DNA of 64,000 nucleotides from Acipenser ruthenus (Eukaryota > Chordata > Actinopteri > Acipenseriformes > Acipenseridae), in NCBI RefSeq assembly GCF_902713425.1, contig NC_081201.1, positions 31,090,113 to 31,154,112 on the forward strand, written 5' to 3'. The position numbers were made by a program, and so were the translations under genes. The notes under the pieces were generated by a model. The model was not told where the DNA came from and made no database searches. It saw only the letters and a program-made list of their open reading frames with translations. Shown piece by piece: positions 11,701-26,500 of this stretch (the first letter of the stretch is position 1; each line of letters opens with the position of its first letter).

Positions 11701-14700
11701 AAACAGATACGGGGTTTGCAGCAACAGAACAATTCCAACTAGTACCAGCAGGTGGTGCTCATTGCTAGAATTCAGAAAATAAGTTTAAAAATATGCTGCT
11801 GCTGCTTTAAATGTGGTCAGTAATTGAAATAGCTACATTTTCCTTTCTTTAAGATAAAGTATTTCCCCTGTGCAAACCACCCCATTGAGCATCTAAACCG
11901 TCAATAAAAAGAACTGTTTAAATCTGTAATTTCCTTACAGTGATTAGCCATAAAAAGTCAAATGTTAAAAAGAAAACAATGAAAAAAGTTCTAAAAATAC
12001 TTTTCAATTCTCATATATGAAGACTTCTACATATCTTACAATTGAGTGCCATATTGTTTCATTTTTTTTGTATTACCTTTAAACTCATAAACAAGTCGAG
12101 TCAGAGCCAGGACAGTGCAGCTGATCATTGTTACCGATCCAGTGAATCCTGCATAGATCAGTTCCAGGTATTGAAGTATTGCCTCTGAAACACAAATACA
12201 CAAGTCAATCACTGTTTCTTTCAACCAGATAAGAACAGAGGCAACGTGCCTTGGATTTTCACAGAGACAGAAGTGAACTATTGGGTTCAGACTGTGTATA
12301 CTCCAACTTCATTACTTACATAATGTATTTAACTGTTCATACTTTGAATGGTCTGTTTTTTACTAAATTTGTTGCTGCTTAACAGTCTTCTTGTTATAGT
12401 TATTAAAATTGCTACCAGATCTGCGCTTTCCCCACTTACCTTTCTGGCTGCCACAGAAGCGTATGAACGCACGGCCGATCTCCACCAGGAGGGTATATGC
12501 ATTTCGCCGAGCACCTACAGCCACCTCATTGGTGCAGATCATAACCTGCGAGGACAGAAAGCAACACTCTCTTATACAAAAGAACATCCCCAAAGTGTAG
12601 GAGACATGCTAGGATACCCAGCCATGCAGTAAAATCGCTTATTTTACCATGTGTGATTCTACACTATTCTTATTGAATTACTTGGACAGTGATGGAAGTG
12701 CCTTTCTGCCACTGCAGCACCCTAGTTTTCATTATTCAACAGACTGCATTAAAAGGTGGGTTACATGTGTTTCAATTACTGCCATACCTCTGGGAGAACA
12801 GCTGTGATGAATTCAGTATGCTGAGGACTCAGATGCTTCACAATATGGATCAAGCACTTAAGTCTTGGCTGCAAAAACAGAGAAGTGTTTTGGTTTTTTT
12901 TTTGTGGGTTATTAAAACAAAAGAGAAATTCTTCAGATACTTGAGATGCTGCTCACCCTCTTGGCTGGAGAGGATGCGCTTTTAAGAGAGCCCAGCAGCG
13001 TCCGCTTCAGCTCCTCCAGGTTTGTGAGGACAAACTGATGACACGGCTCCCTCTCACCTCCACACATCTCCTCCAGGATACGGTAGGCCTTCTTCTGCAA
13101 TCCAGATTCCTTGCTCTGAAACAACAAACCCAGACAGAGCTGTCAGCATCCGCTTGGTGCATCGGCTGCTGTTTGCAGAGAGAAAAAAAAAAAAAAAAAG
13201 ATAAAATCTACTTACCACCAGATAGGGCTTAACAAGCTCAAAGGTTGTAGTCATTGTGGACTCATCCACACACGGAGCCATCGCCATTATCAGGTCCATC
13301 ACCGCCAGCCTACAACAATAACAGTTAAAACATTCAGTTCCACTGGCACCACAGCCAATACACACATAAGACAAAATGAACCTGTTCAACATATCAATGC
13401 AATCAGCTATAATAAGTAATACATTTGTTATAATCGATTACTTTAAGCCTGACTGTAGTCTTTGCTCCACATTGTCATGGAAAATAACTGGCTCACCTTG
13501 TGAACCCAGAGCTCTCCTGACTGCAAAGTTTCTCTGTGGCTTTCTGCAGAAATGTACAAACCATCTGCAAAGAAATCAGACAGTTTTAAACAATAAACAA
13601 GCCAAAAGACGTTACTTGAGATTTACTGACGCACAACAAATGTTCACACATTAAAGCTTCTGTAAATTACAGTAACATGTCTGTACAAGCTCCCAGAGTT
13701 TTTAATAAAAGCAGCTATTGTCCCACCTCCTGGTCAGTGATCGTCAGGTACACCTTAATGGTGTCCAGCACAGGCATCCTCAGTGCAGCACTGTCCACTG
13801 CAGCAGGCTGTTGGGTATAAACGTTGAACAAGATGGGCAGGAAATTTTTTGCAAAGCGGGCAACTTCTGCATGATCCTCCGCTGCAAAAGAAAGAGAGAA
13901 AAACTTAAAATGCAGAAAAATTTGAATGACAAAGACAATGTCTGTACCCCGAACCTCCGACCCTTGTGATGACATTAACCCCTGCCAGCCCTTACCTTTC
14001 CTAATGCTCTTGTTGATCAGTGTCCGTATAGCATGGCAGACAGTGAGCCTCAGGTCAGATCGGTCACTGATAACCATGCCGAGCGCCCGAGCAATGCCTT
14101 TAAAAGAGGTGGCCAGATCAGTGGGTTGCATACAGAACCCTGGCAGCATGGACCAGATCTGAATAGGAATGAGAAATGTATAAATATTACCAAAACAAAG
14201 ACTTACGGTTTATTTCATTTTTATTTCGATCCTCACTCTTATATGTTGTTTTAAACAGCAATTAAACAAAAACAGCAACACTGCAAGCAGCACTATATAT
14301 TGATCGATTGTTTATGCAAAGCCTGTGGAAATTACAAGACACAAAACAGTGAATAAACTGTACCTGTAGATGCAGAGTCATGTACACCTTAGACTCAAGG
14401 TTTCGCCCTGCCTGACTAAGCTCATCAGCTAAAAGAGAAAGAACAAGAGTTTATTGGGGAATACCAGACTTCCACAGTGAGAGTGGATACTATAGTATAG
14501 TACTATGTATTCTATAGAAGTATATCCATGGACTTGGTTGTTAATTGAAAAAAAAAACACACTACCTTTGTTTTTGAGAGTAGTTGCCAGTGGCAGAAGG
14601 TATGTGGTGAAGAATCCTAGCTCTGTGTTTTTAACACGATCCCTGATCACTGGTATCAGCCAACTCCGTGGAAATTCAAGATCATCTCTGAAACAAACAT

Positions 14701-17700
14701 TTAATGCAAATCGCATGAAGGGCATTTCCTTGTTTTTCAATAACTACTAACCTCTCACATGTCACACCATATATCAACCCCTACTACCTTAACTCTAAAT
14801 ACACAAGACATTTCATTCCGCAGATTCCACAGCCACTCCCATCCACTGAAACCCACCCACCAACAAAAACCATGCCCACTCCCTGGCACTTCCCACACAG
14901 TAGTACTCACTCATTGCCGTCGATCTGTAGAGGTATGGCTTTCAGGACGATTTCAGGGCCCATGCTCTCTACTGCAGACCCCACAGTCTGATCCAGCTCA
15001 CCTGAGAAAGGGAACCGAGGTGTCAAGCGCAGGTCACACAAGGACTGCAGGCTCTAGTGAAAAAGAACCAAAAACACAAGTTAAAGTACAGACAGAGAGA
15101 ATCTGAAATCACATAAATTCTGTAAATGGAACACACTGAAGACAGTAAAATGCATTCCAAGCGACCCACCCTACCTAATCTCTGTTCCTCAAAGCACAGA
15201 CAAGACAGTAGGTTCTATGAACAGGCATTACCACCCCATCCCCTCTTGCTGATTCTTACCTTTACCATGATGGGGTGTGCCTCCTTCCCTGCTACCTGGT
15301 AAAAGCAGCTGAGAACTTGCATTACAAAGGGCCAGGAGGAATAGTATCGATATGTGAGACCCTCTTCTACCAGTCTGAAAAACAGAGGAAGTGTAAGAAA
15401 ACATGGTGGGGGTTCTCTCACTCCTGCTCCTCAGTCTCACTAAGAAACTTACCGAAACAATTTACAGATGTAAGAAGCATTTCCACAGGGAGCAGTCGAT
15501 GTGATAGACCCAATCTCTGCCAAGCACGGAGCAACACATTCCTTCAGTAAAGTCTGGTAATAAAACACAAACAAAGTTAAGTATTTCAGCCTGATAACCT
15601 ACACTTCCCAAATCTATGCAGGTTACTGAACACAACTTTACTATTTAAAACACCCACAACCCATTAGCCACATGACTGCTCTTGAGAGCACCAGATACTG
15701 ACCTTTAATGTCTGTGCTGCCGTGGAAACGACTTGCACATGCGGAGACAAGAAGCAAGTCATGGCAGCGGTGAAGAGACGGGGCAAGTGACCCAAACAGA
15801 GCGAAATCTGCAAACTAGGAGAAGTGGAAACAGTGCATTAAAAGAAAAGCATGGCGAGTCTTACATTCCTGAAGGCCAGCTACTCTACGATAAGATATTT
15901 ATGTGATCAATCAACGTGAACTACTTGGATTTCTTGTATTCTTGTTCTCTATGGCTATGTTAATATTTAAAAACTAATTTTAAAGCTGACTTTTACAGGG
16001 AAATACCTGGACAGGTGAGTGTGTGCTTTTTCCATTACAGCCAGCCAAGCCAGAAGGGGCTGTAGGTCATTTTCACTAGGAAGGTAATCATACAGAGCCT
16101 GAAACAAAAACACATAATTTACACAAAACACTGTGCTCAACCCAGAGGCTCTACACTGGGTATTAAAGAATAGAAGATTTAGGACTTTTAACAGAGATAC
16201 TCGTTCTTATTCTTCAGACAGTGTAAAATGTGTCAGCCGGTTCAAATCTGAACATACCGTAATTATCTGTGCATTGAGTTCTGCAGGCAACGAGGAGGAG
16301 TTTGGTTTGGCACTGAATAGCTTATGGAAAGCCTGCATGGCACCTGCCGTCACAAGCTGCAACAGAAACAAAATCAACTCAGATCCCTGCGTATATGTCC
16401 CTTGGGGTATATTTGTACTTTGTACCCCAGAAGGGTTTTTTGTATTCACACAAGTGTTTAACTAAGTAGCAGCTATTACAGAGTATTCAATTTGAGATAA
16501 TCATTTAAATTCAGACCATGTATTTTGTATCTTCAGAATTAACAATACAGGGTCCTGATCACTGCAATGTTCAGGTAAGGCTAAGCCAAGATGAAGCTGT
16601 GTCCTCACCACATGACTGAGGGTCATAACCCGGAGCAACGTCTCGCAGCAGGACTTGACAGCACCATGTGGGAAGCATGGCAGCAGTTCCTTCAGGAGCC
16701 CCAGGATGTGTAGGACTGTGGTGTCCTCTTTATTGCCTAAAAAAATTGCAATGGTTCAAATGAATTCCCCAAATACTATGGGAGCAAACACACTTTATAT
16801 ACCCATCCTATCTCATAATATCCACTTACCCCCAGCTTGTTCCATCTCCTTAATGCAGAATCTGGCTGTTGACTGAGCAGCTGGATGGTGTGACGGAGCA
16901 GAGTCTCCAAACATGAAGTCACTGCCCCTCAGGATGGAACACACGCCATGCTGGGCCGCCTTACGGACCTGGAACAGGAGAGATTAGTCCCTCTGATGCT
17001 GGCAACTGACCTTTACCATGTAACAGCCTGTCACTGGTTCAATGACTGGGCAGTCTGGAGGGCAGATAGTTAACATACCTTGGGTTTGGAGTGAACAGTA
17101 AAACTCAGCAATCCATGGTAAACTTGAAGTGTTGATGGATAGCTCCATACAGACGCGTCCTGTTTCCGAAGCAGGTTTGCCAAGCAGGAGAGGATCTAAA
17201 AAGCATAATAAAAATTTACAAACTTTTTTTGTCTCTCCATGAAAAACTCATATTGTTGGGCTACAGCAAAAAAAAAAAATTATAAAATCAAAGGAATTGG
17301 TCTCTGCAATAGCCACCGGTGATTCAAACCTCAACATTCACCTAACTACATCTAACACAGTGATCTTGAATTGAGCCCAATTGTTGCAAAACAATCACTT
17401 ACCCAGCGCAGGGCAGAGGGGGATTCTGAACTGGCTTGAGAAGACATGATGTTCATGAAGACCTTTGATGTGTCTGAAAACTTCAGGCTTAAAACAGGGC
17501 TTGGAACTCTGGGAAGAAAACAAAAATGGAACTAACTACAGTGTACATAAATAAATAAATCTAGGGCAGGGAAAATAAATGACAAAAAAGAATTAGTTGC
17601 AGTTCTTACCGCTTTAGCACGAGGTTGAGAAGGTATGCCACAGCACCCACAGATTCACTGGATTCCACAGCTTCTAGCGTGGTCATCTAGAGCAGAGACA

Positions 17701-19625
17701 GATACATTTACACCAGGCATTAAATAATAGAAGCCAGTCAGTCATTGCGAGACCCCTTTTCTATCTGGTATTTTATTATTACTCACCAAAGCAGCAAAAT
17801 ATTCAGTCTCTGTCTCCTTTCCACCCTGGGATCGAATCACTTCTGTTACAGCAGCTAGCACGGCACAAATCTGGGAAAGAAAGAGAAGAGAAAAAGATGT
17901 ACATTAATGATCACCAAATTATATCACTAACCTCCCAAACAAATAATGGATGCAGTTAGTAATGGCAGATGCACTGGACTGCAAGAATGCTCTGCAAAGA
18001 GGTCACTGACCTCCTTGTGAGCTGCCGAGTTGGACTCCCAAAAGCGCTGCACTTTGCTGAAGGTCAGGTTCGAGCAGTCAGACAGGCCACTCAGGAAGGT
18101 GGCTGAGGTTCGCTCGGTGAGTGCTGGCTCATCCACCTCAAAGGCAGTGTCGTCTTTAGTCTCCTTGTGCTCCAGAGGACCGGACTGCAGATCATTGTGG
18201 AGTTTAAGGGCGTCAACTGTCAGGTCACTTCTCGCTAAAAAGGACAGAGGATAAATTATTATTATTATTATTATTATTTATTTCTTAGCAGACGCCCTTA
18301 TCCAGGGCGACTTAGTTACAAGATATCACATTACACATTATTTCACATTATACAGATATCACATTATTTTACATACAATTACCCATATATACAGTTGGGT
18401 TTTTACTGGAGCAATCTAGGTAAAGTACCTTGCTCAAGGGTACAACAGCAGTGTCCCCCACTGGGGATTGAACCCACAACCCTCCGGTCCAGAGTCCAGA
18501 GTCCTAACCACTACTCCACACTGCTGCCCTAAATACTGTCATACAGCCCGATTTACTTAAAACAGAATGCAAAATACATAAACCACTTAGAAAAAACGTG
18601 TAAACGCACCAAAAAAGTACCTAAATAAAAATAAACATTATGAGAAGCAAAAATGTTCAATTGCCCAACATCCCCATCAGGACTGACCACAGATTAAAGT
18701 AATTAATCTATAAAATTAGGGCACACACATACTCATGCCCAGGAAGGAGAAAAATGCAACTGCAACTTCCTTTTGGTAATGTAAACAAACAGGAAAACGA
18801 ACTGTTTGGCTTCGCTAACGCAGGAATCAATTTTTAATATGAAATTAAACATGTTTGTGTGTAATGCATATTTCGAATTGGACTTAATTGCCCATTAAAC
18901 TTTTAAAATAAATACCGTTTAGTTTTAAATGTTTATTCTATTTGAAAGGTAAGTTGAACGCTACGAATTCTAAGGTTGGTAATTTCAGCCAACAACATTT
19001 TAATTAATGAACGTTCTCAATTCAGCTGACTGCGGGTAGGTATCATATGGCTGACAATGTGAGTGTCTGTCCCTTTAATTATCACACACGTGGTTGCTTA
19101 CGGAATAATATCGAAATAATGTATGTTCTCAGAAGGGATATAACTACTGAAATGTATTTTGATGCATTTGTTCTTAGTATTACAATACTGTATTGTATAA
19201 TTAAGTGCCAGACTAATTAGTTATCGGTTTGTATACATAAATGACAATACAAACAATTGCACGTTTTAAGTAATTTATAATATTTAACAAATATTACAGC
19301 GTAATTCTGGCGTATTATATATCTAAAAAAAAAGAACGTTACATGTCTTATTTAAAAACTTTTTAAGTTTTAATGTGTCTTGTCCCGCAAAGGAACCTCT
19401 CTGAGTGATATCCACGTGTTTCCCAGCTGCAGCAGGCCAGAGCCCCGGCCTCTACTGTGTTCTATTCCACCAACTTGTTTCTTTACCTGAAGGGCGACTG
19501 AAGAACCGGCTTCTCGCTGCCTGCCTGTAGCGACTTGTCTCCGGGTTAGATTCGCTGCTGTGTCCCTTTTTCCAGCGTTTTAGCTTCTGTGCTGTACCAG
19601 AACGTAGCTTCCCAGCTTTCACCAT
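8778..19625 (-). CDS. RRP12: RRP12, HEAT-repeat ribosome biogenesis/export factor
   Basis: RRP12 is a nucleolar/nuclear HEAT-repeat protein that helps mature and export pre-ribosomal particles. The spliced model gives 1286 aa (human about 1297). It starts [20 protein letters not shown] and ends with a basic tail ([17 protein letters not shown]), both matching the family. The NUC173-type and HEAT body follows ([36 protein letters not shown]), then an acidic region ([11 protein letters not shown]) and the DEPLNFLDP and RLIIREEAD blocks. Exons in transcript order: 19487-19625, 18011-18234, 17787-17870, 17610-17686, 17403-17508, 17079-17195, 16830-16968, 16609-16736, 16258-16356, 16007-16098, 15703-15814, 15453-15553, 15260-15374, 14911-15053, 14566-14687, 14364-14428, 13996-14158, 13727-13881, 13497-13564, 13216-13309, 12957-13115, 12788-12868, 12440-12545, 12077-12184, 11530-11687, 11168-11259, 10855-11013, 10530-10693, 10337-10447, 10188-10237, 9976-10051, 9690-9757, 9315-9397, 8778-8880. 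They sum to 3861 nt with no internal stop. The donor after 10337 (gttgaa) is weak. Intron 1 holds a SINE. Confidence 0.98.
18254..18530 (-). mobile_element. tRNA-derived SINE with ATT tail (copy 1)
   Basis: Read on the minus strand, it begins with a tRNA-like head: a box A-like TAGTGGTTAGGAC and box B GGTTCAATCCC (plus 18464-18474). It continues through a family-specific body and ends in an L2-like 3' tail (CGCCCTGGATAAGGGCGTC, then TAAGAAATAAAT) and an (ATT)n tract. It lies inside RRP12 intron 1. The same element occurs on the plus strand at 37155-37407. I recall this family from sturgeon and paddlefish DNA but have not checked a library. Confidence 0.9.
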
Positions 19626-21085
19626 TTTCAGAGGTAAACTTATTCCACCAAAAAATCAAGCGCTTGTAGTCTGCTTGCGGTCGTCGTCACATGGACATTG
19701 CACACTTTCGAATGGAAGAAGGGCTATCAGTTTTAATCCACACGGTGGCGGTATTGTGTGACAATATCCAGAGCCGTATATATGGCTCTGACTATATGTT
19801 AACGTCATGCGTGTACAGTATAGAGGTGTGTCATGAATCTAAAGTTGTAATGTAACAATATATTCTGGAATTTAATTTAAAAATAACCTTTTAAAATTGG
19901 GAATGATTGATGGATATTGTATTTACTACCCATTTTAAATTGTCTGGATTAAATAAAGAATATAGCACACTTAACATTTTACGTTATACACTAGGCTACA
20001 CGCAGTAAACAAGCTTCTTTTTAAATTAAAACCATTAAACATTGTTAGAAAAAACAACAACAACAAAAAAACGGTATTGTGCATATTTCATTGTATACAG
20101 TAACTGTTTTCATGTCCAAACATGTGTTTACCAATAAAATGCGAATTGAACGTTTCTAATATTTAGCCATTAGGTGGCATCAAATGCAAAGTAAAAACCC
20201 CAGTAACACCGAAACCTTACTATCCAGGTATTTTTGCTATTATTATTTTTATTTGCTGTTAGTATCACAAAAGTGTTACTTGGTATTGTGTTGAACAAAA
20301 CCATGCCATACCTCTTCAATAAAATCTGATCTCATCATATTCAATCAGCCAAGTCAGGTAAGCTGTGGAAACCTCCATGGTACACTAGTTTTGCGTCCAT
20401 GACACTAAAGCTACATTTCCAATACCCAGTGCTGCCCTACTCAGATGCGTTCTTACTGTCGCTTGGTGCTGGCAAACCTTAAATGAAGAGTAATAGTTGT
20501 CACCAGCAGTATGGTGCTGATAAACTACATAACATATGGGCTTTTAAGACAAGAGCAAAGGAAAAAAAGCTAATTTTTAAAGGGATAAATTAAGGTTAAA
20601 AAAAAGATATACTGTTGTTGAAATTGTTGTGTTCCTCACAGAATGGATGGATGCCAATAAGATGGGATATTTCACCTCTGCAAAATGTGGATTTTTAAAA
20701 CTAGTAACATTATCAAACTGTTTTATGGTAAACTACCATTATAGATTTGTTTTGCCATAACCTTTAATTTCTCCCAGTGTTACAATATTTTGGTGTTTGG
20801 TCAGAAACCACTCTTGGTATATAGGTGGTCACTCATTTCAAATACAAATCGAGTTTTATTTTTTGTTGAAACAAGGGGTATAAATAGGGCTGTATCTTCA
20901 CAAACCAGGTGATATTACTTTGAAAATAATTTCTCTATCAATAAACACATCCAAACACCAGATGCAAGCTACATTGGGTGTGAGTGTTTGAGAATCTGAC
21001 TACAGGGGAACAGAATGCACCACATTATCACATAGTTGACCATTATTAACAAAACACAATCCATCAAGGAATCAGAAGTTTCAAT
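19626..21085. other. RRP12-UBTD1 intergenic DNA
   Basis: Contains the RRP12 promoter (immediately upstream of 19625) and about 1.3 kb of AT-rich DNA before the likely UBTD1 poly(A) site. A short inverted repeat (AGAGCC..GGCTCT around a TATATA core) lies near 19771-19791. No gene is seen. Confidence 0.6.
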
Positions 21086-21091
21086 TTTATT
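21086..21091 (-). terminator. UBTD1: Candidate distal UBTD1 poly(A) signal
   Basis: AATAAA on the minus strand about 2.4 kb past the UBTD1 stop. Using it would give a long 3' UTR (21070-23503) that includes a TA microsatellite. Clustered AATAAA hexamers much nearer the stop (23388-23405) are an alternative short-UTR site, so both ends are possible. Confidence 0.4.
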
Positions 21092-21206
21092 TGCAAGCTT
21101 AAAAAACAAGAAAAAAATAAATCAACCTGCTTATAAATGTACACATAACCTGTAAAATAAATTGTACAGATATTAAATGATCAGAAACCATAGCTTATAA
21201 TATTTC

Positions 21207-21209
<3 letters not shown>

Positions 21210-21287
<78 letters not shown>
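21210..21287. repeat. (TA)n microsatellite
   Basis: About 78 bp of pure AT dinucleotide, within the region that would be the distal UBTD1 3' UTR. Confidence 0.95.
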
Positions 21288-21288
<1 letters not shown>

Positions 21289-22731
21289 CTAAATATACAG
21301 ATTTCTAAATATTTACACCCATTTAAAAGTTATAACGGTGTTTATAGAGTATTTGCATGTATAATGTAGAAGCCGTTTCAGTTTTTTCTTATAAAACAGC
21401 ACTTGCAAGTTGGATGGCTCCTCGTTCTCCAGGCACAAGAGAGGAGTTTTACAGTCCAGTGCCAAATTGTAACTTAACATTAATAAAGCTGATGGTATTA
21501 CAGACTTGCTTGGATTCACTGTGTGGGCCTCTAGAGCTCCTTGGCTTTAAAACACCATCAAATCAACAGAAGTTTATTGATAATGACATTTAAAGAAAAA
21601 ATTTTAAAAAAGCACACATTCTTGCACTAAAACAGTTATTCTGAAACGTTGCCTCTTACAAAGGCCAGCCCAGACATATCCCAAGCCCGGTGCAGGATAT
21701 ATCTTGGGAAAAGCAAAATAAAAAAATTCAAAAAATCACAGATCTGCCAAATAAGGAATTGAATGTTATTCAAAAACGCCCTGATGTGGACGTTCTCAGT
21801 ACAGATTCAAGTTAAACTGTGAGAGACTAACACCCGCTCCACAATGTATTTGATTAGATCCTTTACTGCAATTTAAAAGCCCTTCAGGACCAGAGGTGTG
21901 ATAAACAGGTAGAAGACAAAGACCTGTGGCATATTTGGTACATTCTTTTAAAACAGATACGTAACATACAAATGGATATGTTGAAAACTGCTAGACATGT
22001 TTGAACTGCACACTGCAGCACAGTGTCCCTTTGCATAACGTACTGCATCACCACGTATACATTGTCCTGTTAAAACTTTCCCTTATGTAATTTGTACAGT
22101 CATCTTTTCGTACACTCTGTAATATGTTATTTATAAGTTCACTACATTCTATCCATTAGTGTAACTGTGATAATGTTTTATTGTAATTGTAATAATTATT
22201 CTACCTTCAGATGTTACTGTCTATTTGATAATGTGCTAATTGTTAGTAGACTACACTACCACTTAGTATTGTGCTATCAGTATACTCAATTAACTCTAAA
22301 TATCACACAGAAGACAGAGGAGAAAGTAGGTGCACCACTTAACTTGTTGAAAAGCATTTTTACAGTTTAGGTGGGATTGAAATATTCCCCAAAAAACATG
22401 CAAGATATGATCTTAGGTTAGACACAAAATAATACTAAAATAACTGCTGCTGTGTTAAAACAGCATGACTTCCAAAGAACTGGGGGTGAGCTCACAGTAG
22501 CCATTAAAGTGCTTGGAGAGGTTCTGCAATAGCAGCGAGTCTCATTCCCTGGTGTAGCGTCATGCTTGAATCACTGTCCTCCCGCTTTCCTTATGGTTAC
22601 CAGAGGCAGTGGCTGTCGAGATGGATTACAGATCAGAGCACAATCTGTCCTAACTGGCACACAAAACATAGGCCCGTTAATACAGGGCTCACAGATTACT
22701 ACATTTTATTATTGTTGAATTAAAAAGGTAG

Positions 22732-22766
<35 letters not shown>

Positions 22767-23503
22767 ACACACACACCCAGCGCTACCAAAAGATGAAACT
22801 GGTTAGTGAGGCCTTTTTAAAAAAAAAAAAAAAACAACACACAACACAGCAAAAGATAAGTTGTTTTTTTTGTGGCAAAACATTTAAACATTTCTTTTTT
22901 AAAAATACCAAACCACTTTTGTGTTTTGTCGCATTTCATTTAAACAAGGATCGTGGTCTTGTCACATGGCTGGAAACTCAAACATCCTAGTCTGTACCAG
23001 CTGTGCTGATTTCAGCTTGTCCTGGGGTTTTCTGGGAATGACAATGCACCTCTAATTTTTAAGCAGGGATTCTGTGACCAGAACATTTAGCAGCCATGCC
23101 CAAATCCTGAAACAAACAGCTTTGCCTGCTCATCTCTTGTTGTACTCTTGAACTCTATGGCATCCTTTTTACATCTCCTGTTTACAGTTCAGCACTGTAG
23201 TCTCGATTTGTGAGTGTAGTCTGCTTGTGTGGACATTTCTATAAAATCAGTCAAACAGAGTCTCGGACTGGTCTGCACTAGCACATCAATTGTCGCCGAG
23301 AGTTTACACAGCAAAGCGAACACACTACCTTCAAAAATGTCCCAAGGATGAGCTTTGTAGGCTATTTTAATGGAACAGTAAATCATTGCATTTATTTATT
23401 TTATTTTCAAATGGAAAGAAAGCAGGGGGGGGTTAGGTGGTTATAGGGGAAGGGGGCGGGGGGTCTCTCTGAAAAGGTATTAGCTGGGGTGCCTGAGTAA
23501 GGC

Positions 23504-26500
23504 TCAGTTGGGGACATCCGTCTGGTTCACTATGACCTGGATCACAAAGTCTTTTTGGATTTTGGTTTCCTGCAGTCGGGTTTTGTCAGTAAGCAGCTTT
23601 CCCGAGAAGAACCAGCGCTGCTGGGCTGGGTCGATATCATCCTGAACCTGGAGCTGTTTCTTCAGCTGGCCGATGGTGTCTGTCATACTGGCACTGAGGC
23701 GCACGTCCTTGCCAGTTGAGAGTCGTACCTTCAGCTGGAACTCCCGCTTGGTGCCGCCCTGTGGCTCCGGGGCATCAGCTGTTTCCTCCTCACTGCGCTC
23801 GCTGATCAGGTTCACTGGTGTAGCAAGGCAGTAGACCGGCAGCTGATACCGATTACCAAGCTCATCATAGCACTCAGTCAGGGAGCCTGAAACCAGCACA
23901 GAGCAGTTAAAAGACTGGTCAGGAGAAAGACCCAATTTAGGAGTCTCAAACTGAATCTGCGTCCCAGCAAAGGGAACTAACACCACAGGCTTGTTTTATA
24001 CTTACTATAAAGGCAACAAGCTTTTTCAAGTAAAGTGACACATAATGCGCAAATAACTATGATTGTATCTACACCCCCCTGTTCCGCAATAACCCATTAG
24101 ATTATGTTTAGGATAATACGGTGTCTTGAAGACACCATCTAACTGCAAGAGACAGATATACTTCCACCCACCATGTGGAACAGTGATGCTGGCTCCGTCA
24201 ACAATTGCCTGCGCCAACTCTTGGTCATTGCACTCAATGGCAATTGCGGCTGCCTTTAGGGCGTCCCAGATCTCTTTGCGCCCCTCAAATGCTGGAGCAG
24301 TGTCCCAGAATTCATCCCGCTTGCTCCGCAGCTGCCCCTCGGTCATCGGGTAATCGCTCTTCCACTTGGGCTTGTCCTTCTTTAGAGGTTCGTTTCGACC
24401 TGCCGGGGGCAATCATACAAATTCACTGCTTCTGTGGTTTAAAGGATTGTTGCTACATCTTAAGTTAGGTCATACTGTACATACAAAATCCTCTTAAATG
24501 CTGTTATTTATTTTAACCATGTTCATATTTAGTAATCCAATACAGTGGCATACAATTACAACTCACTTTGACGATAATTTCAGTATTTCTGTTTTAATTT
24601 TTGAGCAAATTCAGCAAACCCAATTCATTTTCACTAACAAACCAAAACGAAATGGTAAATAAGGGCTAACAGCGCAATGCCAGAACCAGCTATCCTGGTA
24701 TCACTTAAAACATGCCTTTAACACAAGCTGCTGTCACTCACTACCACTCACTACCACTCTTTCCTGGGTCACTGAAGTTCACAGAACATGTTATTGAGCC
24801 AGCCAGAGAGCATAAGAATCCTGGCTTAGCCTGGCCCTGTGGGGATGGTATCAACATGTCATTCTACTCCCTTTCATGGATACCAAATTGCTGATTCATG
24901 CAGGGGGTCCAAACAAAGCTGAGGTTTGACAGCATTTGTGGAAACGTGCAGTAGGGGTTGGTACTGCACACCCTTCCAGGGCATGTACGCAAAATAATTT
25001 GAAGATGGCAAGTGACACATAATCAAGCCTATGTACAATAAAAAAAATCTGCCTGGCATACTTTAAAGGATTTTGTTTGTTAGCTATTTATGTTAAAGTT
25101 TTAGTTTATGGATAAAGAGTACAAGACATTCTACTTAGCTAAACTCTGATTTAGTGGAGAAGTATTATCTTGATTTTGCTGCAGCTTGTCAAGTTATTGA
25201 CCTTGTGCTATATAAAATCCTGCAGAACAGCCTGGGGGTTTTCTCAGCACAGGAGCAAGGATAAGGATCTCTACAGCACTCTCCTTGGACTGGAGCAGGT
25301 GTTGATCAAATCACAGTGCTGTGGAAAACAGCCAAGGTGAGCCTACATATACACATATAACTGTATAGCTCCAGTATTAAGCCTGGAAAATCAAACTGCA
25401 TATGGAGAATGTATGTTTACATTTAGCAAGACTGTGTGAACAGGCACAATGGAGGGTTCGTACATTGATGATTAACATTTTACTAATTTATAGTGTTTTA
25501 GGAATCACTCAAGAGGAATTAAAAATACATTTTAAAAGGAAGCTGAACACCGATAGAAGTGTTGGTCATGCTCAACCACACAATGTCCAGGGCAACAGTG
25601 CAGCACAATCCACTGGAATCCTTCCTCCATTGAGAAGTGGCTGCAGAACTAAAACAGATGCCAAGTATTTATAAAGGTCACTTTCATAAAATCAGTTATT
25701 TATAGAGCTGCGGATTACATGCTGTAATCAGGAGATGCACAGGAAGACTTAGCAGGGTTATCCCAGCATGCATCCCTCAGGCAGAGGAAGTAGTTTTACA
25801 GGTGGCACTGTATTTACAATTCAGTTACTGTATGCAAATGTCCCTTTATAATACCACACAACTGTAAACAGTAAACACTGCACACAGTCTTCTAATTTAC
25901 AATCCTATGCCCTTTACTCAAGGCTTTTTACACCCTTATTGGCCTGTTGGGGTAGAGAGAGGTGCATTATCAGCAGTTTCTCGTGAAACCCACGTGGCAT
26001 GTTATGATCCTGTTTTAATGTTTTTAAACTACTGGAATTATTCTGTTTAGTTGAGACAAAGGGCAGCCTCACTCAGATAAAATTCAAAGAATGTGGGCAC
26101 ACTTGAAAACAAAGTCCTGTATAAAATGGTTTCCCTTGTACACATGATTACACCTGTGAACAAACCTAGTCCCATAAAACATTGTATAGATGATGACAGA
26201 TAACTAACCCCAACTACTGCCCTTGGTATTTTATTTTCCAAACACTATTAAACTATCATTCCTTGTAGATACCTGAATGCTGCACTTCTGCTGCAAGGAG
26301 AATTGCACTGACATTGAAAACATGCGAGTCAGTGAAAAAGCAGCAATTGGTTACTGAAGAGTTCAATCTGGGAGCAGCATTGAAATGTCAGCAAGAAGCA
26401 ACGCTGTTCATAACACCTTTGAAAAAAAAATATTAAATAAATAAAACACACATTTACCATAATGTGCGTGTCTTTATGAAGAAAATATGATACTATACAT

